DNA of 11,541 nucleotides from Paraglomus occultum. Taxonomy: Eukaryota > Glomeromycota > Glomeromycetes > Paraglomerales > Paraglomeraceae. Position 1 is the first letter of the stretch, and every line of letters starts with the position of its first letter. The stretch is taken from contig CAJVPJ010001191.1 of assembly GCA_910592205.1 (NCBI GenBank), positions 1 through 11,541 of the forward strand, in the 5' to 3' direction. This document shows positions 6,345-11,541 of the stretch, one piece after another. Below the pieces are notes generated by a model, which did no database searches, was not told the origin of the DNA, and saw nothing but the letters and a program-made list of their open reading frames with translations. Both the position numbers and the translations under genes were made by a program.

Positions 6345-7940
6345 CTAATTTTGTTTATTAGCCATGAATATAGACTGACGAATACGAGCACCTGTCGTAT
6401 AAACCTGGTCCCTTGTTTTGGGATTGCCGAGCAGCTGCGGTGTCGGCAGGGCATACTTTTCCCAGGGTGGGCTATCATCATAGTGGGTCCTCTCATGACC
6501 AATAGGCTCAATGCTCTGCTTAAACCGAAAGAAATTAGTCGGGTCCCAGCGACTCTTGACTTTCTGGAGCCGGGAATAGTTGTCCGCATAATATGCCTCT
6601 TGCCAGTTCTTCACTGTGCTATCAATATAATTGATATACGCCGCTTTCCCCTGAATGGAGTATGGATACAGCAGCTTTTTGGCCCGACTCACAAACTTAA
6701 ACATGGTTTCATGCATGCTGGGATCGACCCAACTTGCTTTTATAGTGGCAACATAGACACCATCACGCCAGGGAAAGGCCGTGTCTTCAGACTTGATCTC
6801 TGTCGTAGCGCATCCAATATGGTCCCATAGGATATGGCAGCCACTCACAGAATTTTTTTTCTCGAGTTCTTTTGCTTCCTTCATCAACTGCATAATTATA
6901 TCGACCACAGTAGATGTGATTCCACCTTCAGCAAAAATGAATGATCCGTGGTGATGGTATACCTTTGAGAAAACATCAAACGTAGCATCGATAACTTGCC
7001 AATCAGTCCAATGCATGACCTTGAGGCTGTTGTCGGGATCAAAGTTAAATAATGGTGCAAGGTCCTTAAGGCATTGGCCCATCTTGCCATTGTAAATTAT
7101 TGTCATCTGCCCTAGTAGCTGGTTGCTGCTATTGTACCGCCAGACAGCGTCAGCGCATACCTCTTTTGGCCAAGTAGTCTCATTCCAGACTTGCATCATT
7201 TCCTTGAAAGACTTCTCTTGCTCTGGGTCTGAGAGATTCCAAGTGAGATCTCCGCACACAACATGGCCTCCACGGTCTCTGAGTTCATGCAACTTTACTT
7301 TGATGTGAGTTGTGACACCGAAATTACCACCGCCTCCGCCACGAATTGCCCAGAATAGGTCGCATTTGTCAGGGTCAACATCCTCATGAGTGACAGTAAC
7401 TTTTTCTGCCTCCCCGTCCTTATTTACAGTGATGATAGTCATCTCCAGAACATTGTCAATGCCCAGTCCATAGGAGCGAGAGAAAGGGCTGAGACCGGCA
7501 CCCAGCAAAAATGCACTCACTCCAACCGTTGGACATTGGCCACCGATTATCATGAGATTCCGATTCTCTTCTTCCAATAAAGAGTTGTACGCATCTTGCC
7601 AGACTGCCCCACCTTGGATACTTGCGGTCATGTTCGTACGGTCAATTGATACCTTGTTCATAGAGCTTATGTCCAGAACGATGCCACCATCATTCAGACA
7701 GTAGCCAGCATACGAATGTCCTCCGCTTATAACAGTCAATTTGATGTTATTTTTCTTTGCATACGAGAGCGTTTTTGCGACATCTTCCTCGGTTACAGCT
7801 TGGATCACTGTAGTAGGGGTCTTGAAGCGGTAGAGTAGGTTTCCAATAAAGATGGCCTTCTCATATGACTTTGAACCAGGAAAGAGGAATGATGCTGTGG
7901 GCAGATTTGCTTGAAGAAACTGTTTGTGGGCGATCTCCAT
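6345..7940 (-). CDS. berberine-bridge-enzyme-like FAD-linked oxidoreductase
   Basis: Intact, intronless, 531 residues. The ATG at 7940-7938 is the first in frame; a TGA lies a few codons upstream. Family: PCMH-type FAD domain (about 38-220) plus C-terminal BBE domain (about 435-477). Flavin-binding residues: His75 in SGGHSY and Cys136 in GGQCPTVGV, the pair that attaches FAD through both His and Cys in bicovalent members; FWAIRGGGGGNFGV at 196-209 contacts the cofactor. The BBE end shows YINYID and RWDPTNFFRFKQSI. A tail of about 54 residues (EPIGHERTHYDD onward) follows, beyond the usual end. Such enzymes oxidise alcohols, sugars or alkaloids with O2, releasing H2O2; the substrate cannot be told. 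No signal peptide is seen, although many fungal homologues are secreted. The gene is more GC-rich than its flanks and has no linked pathway genes. Confidence 0.95.
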   Translation of the reverse strand: MEIAHKQFLQANLPTASFLFPGSKSYEKAIFIGNLLYRFKTPTTVIQAVTEEDVAKTLSYAKKNNIKLTVISGGHSYAGYCLNDGGIVLDISSMNKVSIDRTNMTASIQGGAVWQDAYNSLLEEENRNLMIIGGQCPTVGVSAFLLGAGLSPFSRSYGLGIDNVLEMTIITVNKDGEAEKVTVTHEDVDPDKCDLFWAIRGGGGGNFGVTTHIKVKLHELRDRGGHVVCGDLTWNLSDPEQEKSFKEMMQVWNETTWPKEVCADAVWRYNSSNQLLGQMTIIYNGKMGQCLKDLAPLFNFDPDNSLKVMHWTDWQVIDATFDVFSKVYHHHGSFIFAEGGITSTVVDIIMQLMKEAKELEKKNSVSGCHILWDHIGCATTEIKSEDTAFPWRDGVYVATIKASWVDPSMHETMFKFVSRAKKLLYPYSIQGKAAYINYIDSTVKNWQEAYYADNYSRLQKVKSRWDPTNFFRFKQSIEPIGHERTHYDDSPPWEKYALPTPQLLGNPKTRDQVYTTGARIRQSIFMANKQN

Positions 7941-8001
7941 TGGCAAGATTTTTTGCTCAGATCAGTCTGATGAAGTCGATTAGAATGTTATTGACTGGAA
8001 C

Positions 8002-8009
8002 TTTAAATA
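8002..8009 (-). promoter_or_regulatory. possible TATA-like element (TATTTAAA) of the flavoenzyme gene
   Basis: TATTTAAA on the minus strand, 62 nt upstream of the ATG at 7940. The position is plausible for a fungal core promoter, and the same octamer precedes the gene at 2148-2857. Evidence is positional only. Confidence 0.3.
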
Positions 8010-8738
8010 CTAACACGTTCATTACACATTATTTGCATGCGTTTCAGCTGTCGTGCATCTTGGTTATCACTACATCTAGAAAATTTTACAAAACGATTCG
8101 ATTATCGAACAATAGAAAAGCACTAATGTTGTACGGGTCTGCTGAAAATGGGACTGAATTTTTTTTGCCATCACACAGATGGGTCAGAAGATCATTTTGT
8201 ACCGTCGTATGATAACTATAAAATTCAAAATACTAATAAAGTAAAAAAGATAATAGTCAACTGTGACACTTTCCGCGTTTCAAAGTGATACTAATTGAAT
8301 AAAGCTGAGAAAGAAACAAAATTCTAAATCGGGAAAGATGTTACTAAATCGCCATACTCTGTACGCACTTAATTAAGATTTAAGTTTGGTTCTTAGTAAA
8401 AATTTTACTTTAACATCGGTATTATTGTTTATTGTTTAAAGTAATCGCTCACTTTTACGATTAGCAAACCTAAATAAAATTCCTCTATTATGCTATTATC
8501 CCTGTTAGTACTTTTAAGTCGGTGAGTTTACCAAAAGATCTTAATTGCTCTCTTTAACGAAAAATCTAAATATGAAAGAATTGATATTTAGACATCAGTA
8601 ACACGATGAGCTATCAATCAAGTTGTAAACGAACCTTAAAAATAAAGCAAAAAAAATTACTTACAATACAATGTGTAACAAGAGTTTTCGTCATTTATTC
8701 GTTACTCAAAACTACTGCATAAACTTAATAAAGATATA
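8010..8738. other. AT-rich upstream region of the flavoenzyme gene, no gene seen
   Basis: About 700 bp on the 5' side of the flavoenzyme gene. No coding frame, RNA gene or transposon end is recognisable. It presumably holds the gene's upstream regulatory sequence, but I see no defined site beyond the TATA-like octamer. Confidence 0.4.
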
Positions 8739-8939
8739 TCAAAATAAAGTGCTTAAAGCTAATAATATAAAATTAATAATATTTTTTTTATCATTGTTTT
8801 CTATTATTAGCTCACATCTTCTTCTCATTGATCTGATACAGTTGATTAGAATGCTGTTTGAAATTCTATCTCTTGATTTGCGTACGATAGCTTCTTTGGG
8901 ACGACCACTTATTAGCTTTCTTGATTTGTCCCTTTTTAT
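8739..8939 (-). pseudogene. possible coding remnant with an SGRPK motif
   Basis: On the minus strand a 66-codon open frame starts after a TGA (8942-8940) and reads IKRDKSRKLISGRPKEAIVR, then KSRDRISNSILINCIRSMRR, ending at TGA 8741-8739. There is no ATG at the start. The Arg/Lys-rich composition and the SGRPK core look protein-like and recall either an AT-hook or the 'SGRP' linker of Tc1/mariner transposases. The opposite strand is also open (8671-8970) but is just Leu/Ile-rich. I cannot name a family; it may be an exon, a transposase fragment or chance. Confidence 0.22.
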
Positions 8940-8970
8940 TCAACTTTTTTTAATTATGATAGATAGTTGA

Positions 8971-9552
8971 CATTATGATGCCAGTCCTAGAATGTATTTT
9001 TTTTGCAAAATAATTCCATTCAGCCACAAGTATAATATTGTTTTTCTTTGAGTTTCTTTATTAAAGGACGTCATTTTAAGCAGTTTCTCAACAAATGCCA
9101 AACACACCATTATTTAATACTTTATTTGTTTACAGTTTAAGATATATTGTTTACATAATTAAAATATAACGCGCATTGCTACATTTGAAGTACGCGAGAA
9201 AAGTCAAAAAACTTGTGTTACACACTTATCGGTATTTTTTATGGTACGATGGTAATAGATAATGTTTGGGAAACTGGTGTTTGACTTGTGAATGATGCTT
9301 TGCAGCGACAAGTTTTCGACTATATATAATTACTAGTGGGACGTATTTGAACAACGTTTTTAAAATATGTATTTAAGTTGTAACATGTAGCACCATCTAT
9401 AGCATATATGTATATTTCTTCGTCAATTACTTGTTTAAATATAAATATTGGTAAACACTCTGACCGTTTTATGAGTCATTAGATTATTAGAATAGGCAAC
9501 GATAATACTGTAGTTGACTTTATCAACACGTAACCAATTACTTTTGTCATAC
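8971..9552. other. AT-rich intergenic region, no gene seen
   Basis: About 580 bp with no open frame of note, no recognisable RNA gene and no repeat structure that I can support. Confidence 0.4.
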
Positions 9553-9664
9553 CTGCCGCCATAATATAGAGCCTGTTCTTGTCTGCAGATTCTTTATCGC
9601 CGATAATTAACCCAGTTGCCATACGATCATTAATCGATCAGTACAGCGTTTTCAATTTCCGTAC
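9553..9664 (-). pseudogene. candidate exon with consensus splice ends and a small frame-breaking insertion
   Basis: On the minus strand, TTTACTGTTACAG (an acceptor) precedes 9664 and GTATGAC (a donor) follows 9553. The enclosed 112 nt read TEIENAVLID in one frame and then stop; another frame carries on as NDRMATGLIIGDKESADKNR then LYIMAAG. Ignoring four bases (TTAA, about 9629-9634) would give one continuous exon of about 37 codons. No family is recognised. The good splice ends and compositional quality suggest a decayed or mis-assembled exon; no partner exon has been securely identified. Confidence 0.3.
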
Positions 9665-9766
9665 CTGTAACAGTAAACAACAAATCTGTGTAATTAATTT
9701 ACATGCCAATTATTTGTCATTGAGATATTAGCTCGGTGTAAATTTAGTTTATGAGAATCGCAAAAT

Positions 9767-10039
9767 CTAGACAAAACATTTATTTGAATGGACAAACTGA
9801 AAGTAACAGAGTAAAATGACCTTAAAAGGCAAGTCTGTAAATTCCACAACTGAAAATTCTTCCCGGTATTCCTCTATTATTGGGCTCTGCGACTCAGTCA
9901 TTAATCGTATTCGTAATACAATGATAATCGCAGTCTGGACAAATTTTCCGACCGAACTATTCTTTCTAAGGAGTGAGGAAAGCTTAACCCGATCACTTTG
10001 TTTAGCAGTATTAAAATGCTCTTTGAGTAATAATTTCAT
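9767..10039 (-). CDS. hypothetical 90-codon open frame, possibly one exon of a larger gene
   Basis: Starts at ATG 10039-10037 (MKLLLKEHFNTAKQSDRVKL) and ends at TAG 9769-9767. The middle (SSVGKFVQTAIIIVLRIRLM, then TESQSPIIEEYREEF) is balanced in charge and more GC-rich than the flanks. The plus strand is also open over most of the same span (9816-10070), so which strand, if either, is coding is unclear. No motif or family is recognised. It lies upstream of, and on the same strand as, the candidate exon at 9553-9664 and could belong with it. Confidence 0.22.
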   Translation of the reverse strand: MKLLLKEHFNTAKQSDRVKLSSLLRKNSSVGKFVQTAIIIVLRIRLMTESQSPIIEEYREEFSVVEFTDLPFKVILLCYFQFVHSNKCFV

Positions 10040-10208
10040 TACAACGGAAGGACATTATCATAGTCAATGATGGATTTACTATAATTAATAGTTAATATTA
10101 CAATTACCAACAGAGTCAAACTCAATTCAGTGAATTTGCCAGCAAACCAATTTTGAACACTCATGAATAAGGGAGTTACTTGTCGAACACTCTAATAAGC
10201 TATGCAAT

Positions 10209-10264
10209 ATGAGTTATTACCCAGGTAGAATGTTATCCATACTCAGTGACGATGATAATGCCAT
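10209..10264 (+). other. candidate short first coding exon
   Basis: ATG at 10209 reads MSYYPGRMLSILSDDDNA and runs into CAT|GTAAGC, a consensus 5' splice site at 10265. If unspliced, the frame stops at the next codon (ATG TAA). No downstream acceptor gives a convincing continuation, so this is an isolated exon-like piece. It could also be chance. Confidence 0.2.
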
Positions 10265-11167
10265 GTAAGCGATAAAGTTACTTCACCAATGCACTAAATG
10301 AATAAACCTCTTTCGAACGGCAAACGTTTATTCACAAGTTATGCAGCCATTATATAATAATTGTACAAAAACAAAAATAATAAAAATCACTCATTTGCTA
10401 ACAGCGTCAGAACCTAACCTTATGTTGATTAAAAAAGTTATTAGGTATTCGAACAAAAATACATACCCGGAACTACTATGTTACGCCGACAGAAAACTCG
10501 CTCCGTTTTGATACAAATAGTAATAACATCATTAACTCTCATTCTTAGCGAAAATACACACACGTGTTTACTTTATTTTTGAACATAATCTTTCGTAACA
10601 AAAGCATTATAGTAAAACCAGCTTCCGTATCACTACGTTTATTAAATTAAGCCACTTCTTTACGATAGTCACTTTAGAGCAAAATTGCATTTATTTATTT
10701 TTTCATTCGAACACAGTAATTGGAAGGGTCGGCTAAAATTTTGTATAACAGTTCAGCAAACCTATTTTAAAATAAAGTCACAACGATCAAAAATTTTCAA
10801 CCGTCCCACGTTGTCATATTTTTGTGGCGGTACTGCAAGTAAAAAAGTATCATACTATAAAAGCACGTAATTGTAAAGTGAACGTAATATAGTATATACT
10901 GTAAGAAACGTCGTTGGTGGTGCCAAGAAAGATGTGCAATGTAACAAGCCTTGAGATCATTTCATTGTGCACTTAAAATTCCTAGTACTACTTGGAAGTA
11001 GTGAAGAATGCACGCCAGCACTTGTGAGTGAGTTTGCTAGAATATACTCACTTCCAACACACAAGTATAATAACAAGAACAATAACTTTAAATGATACTC
11101 TGTATGGCTTACTCGTCGCAACAAACTCATAAAGGGGTTTACCAAGTCTAATGACGATAACTATTAC
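10265..11167. other. AT-rich intergenic region, no gene seen
   Basis: About 900 bp. Short open frames at 10685-10870 and 10957-11145 carry no recognisable motif. Partly complementary stretches around 10990-11070 (ACTTGTG and CACAAGT, CTTGGAAGT and ACTTCCAAC) could form an imperfect stem, but there is no sign of a defined RNA gene or transposon end. Confidence 0.4.
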
Positions 11168-11517
11168 ATGGTTGCTGATAAACTCTTTTACCACTGTTAT
11201 TCTCGATATGGCTTCTGCTCCACATGTGGAATACTCCGATGTGGTGCATTTGTGGTTATAAACAATTATCCGATGGGTGGACTAGCAACGATCACCAACT
11301 CGATGACTTTATTAAGAAATCTCAACTACAAACAAACTCACCAAATGACGCCTACTTGGAATGGATCCCATACGATTGTATTTTGGATAGGGGATATGCT
11401 ATATACTTGCATGATGGTCTACCTATTTATACTAGTGTTGAGTTGATTTCACTTGAGATAACAGATGATTTATATTATGCCGAGGTAAACTATTTACTTA
11501 TGCGTCATGTTTATTGA
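11168..11517 (+). pseudogene. fragment of a Glomeromycotina-type protein kinase gene (linker plus start of kinase domain)
   Basis: The order of elements matches the N-terminal linker of the expanded kinase families of Rhizophagus and relatives. It starts in the frame from 11168 with YGFCSTCG. A frameshift near 11230-11240 leads to the frame of 11224: NTPMWCICGYKQLSDGWTSN, then QLDDFIKKSQLQ, then AYLEWIPYD. In intact members a Cys-x2-Cys...Trp-Cys-x2-Cys unit, WTSGN, DEFI..SQL and LEWIPY(D/E) precede the Gly-rich loop. Here the loop region is YAIYLHDGLPIYTS, lacking the GGFG core, and the VAxK position reads VELIS with the ATP-binding Lys replaced by Ile. The frame stops at TGA 11515-11517. 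It is probably a decayed paralogue, although an intron or the window edge could hide more. The assignment is by eye. Confidence 0.6.
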
Positions 11518-11541
11518 ATAGTTTAAATAATTATTGACTTA

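Noticed and set aside
6351-6830. 159-codon open frame on the plus strand
   Set aside because: It lies wholly opposite the flavoenzyme gene and is a shadow of its codon use; no family features.
8671-8970. 99-codon Leu/Ile-rich plus-strand frame, membrane-like
   Set aside because: Hydrophobic composition is expected from AT-rich DNA; the opposite strand gives a more protein-like reading.
1-11541. tRNA, rRNA, CRISPR, riboswitch or bacterial operon signals
   Set aside because: No cloverleaf with T-loop consensus, no conserved rRNA blocks, no regularly spaced direct repeats and no prokaryotic gene spacing were found.

Overview
The window looks like repeat-rich nuclear DNA of a eukaryote, most likely an arbuscular mycorrhizal fungus (Glomeromycotina). 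It is AT-rich and gene-poor, with short spliced exons, eroded Tc1/mariner elements and no prokaryotic operon layout. The taxonomic clue is at the right end: a degenerate fragment with the order Cys pairs, WTS, a 'DFI..SQL' block and LEWIPYD, which is the linker in front of the kinase domain in the very large protein-kinase families of Rhizophagus and relatives. I recognised this by eye, without a database search.

Layout, left to right. (1) 1-2057: a mariner-type DD34D element (142-1964) with both terminal inverted repeats and TA target duplications. Its transposase, on the minus strand, is broken. Inside it sits a 458-bp retroposed insertion (1085-1542) with a 12-bp target-site duplication. 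The mariner itself splits an older open frame (5-141 plus 1967-2054). (2) 2148-2857: a three-exon gene on the minus strand for a small coiled-coil protein of unknown function, carrying one apparent 1-nt deletion in an A-run. A 15-bp tandem repeat and a TATTTAAA element lie just upstream. (3) 3000-6340: mostly non-coding DNA with an internally deleted Tc1-like remnant (about 4740-5206). (4) 6345-7940: the only intact full-length gene, an intronless berberine-bridge-type FAD oxidoreductase of 531 residues, visibly more GC-rich than its surroundings. (5) 8000-11150: AT-rich DNA with a few weak exon-like pieces (8739-8939, 9553-9664, 9767-10039, 10209-10264). (6) 11168-11517: the kinase-family fragment, with one frameshift and the ATP-binding motifs lost.

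The genes do not form an obvious pathway. The region is best read as a transposon graveyard around one well-kept flavoenzyme and one small coiled-coil gene. I found no strong evidence of a new multi-gene system. The most useful leads are the bicovalent flavoenzyme, the datable nested insertion, and the small coiled-coil family.
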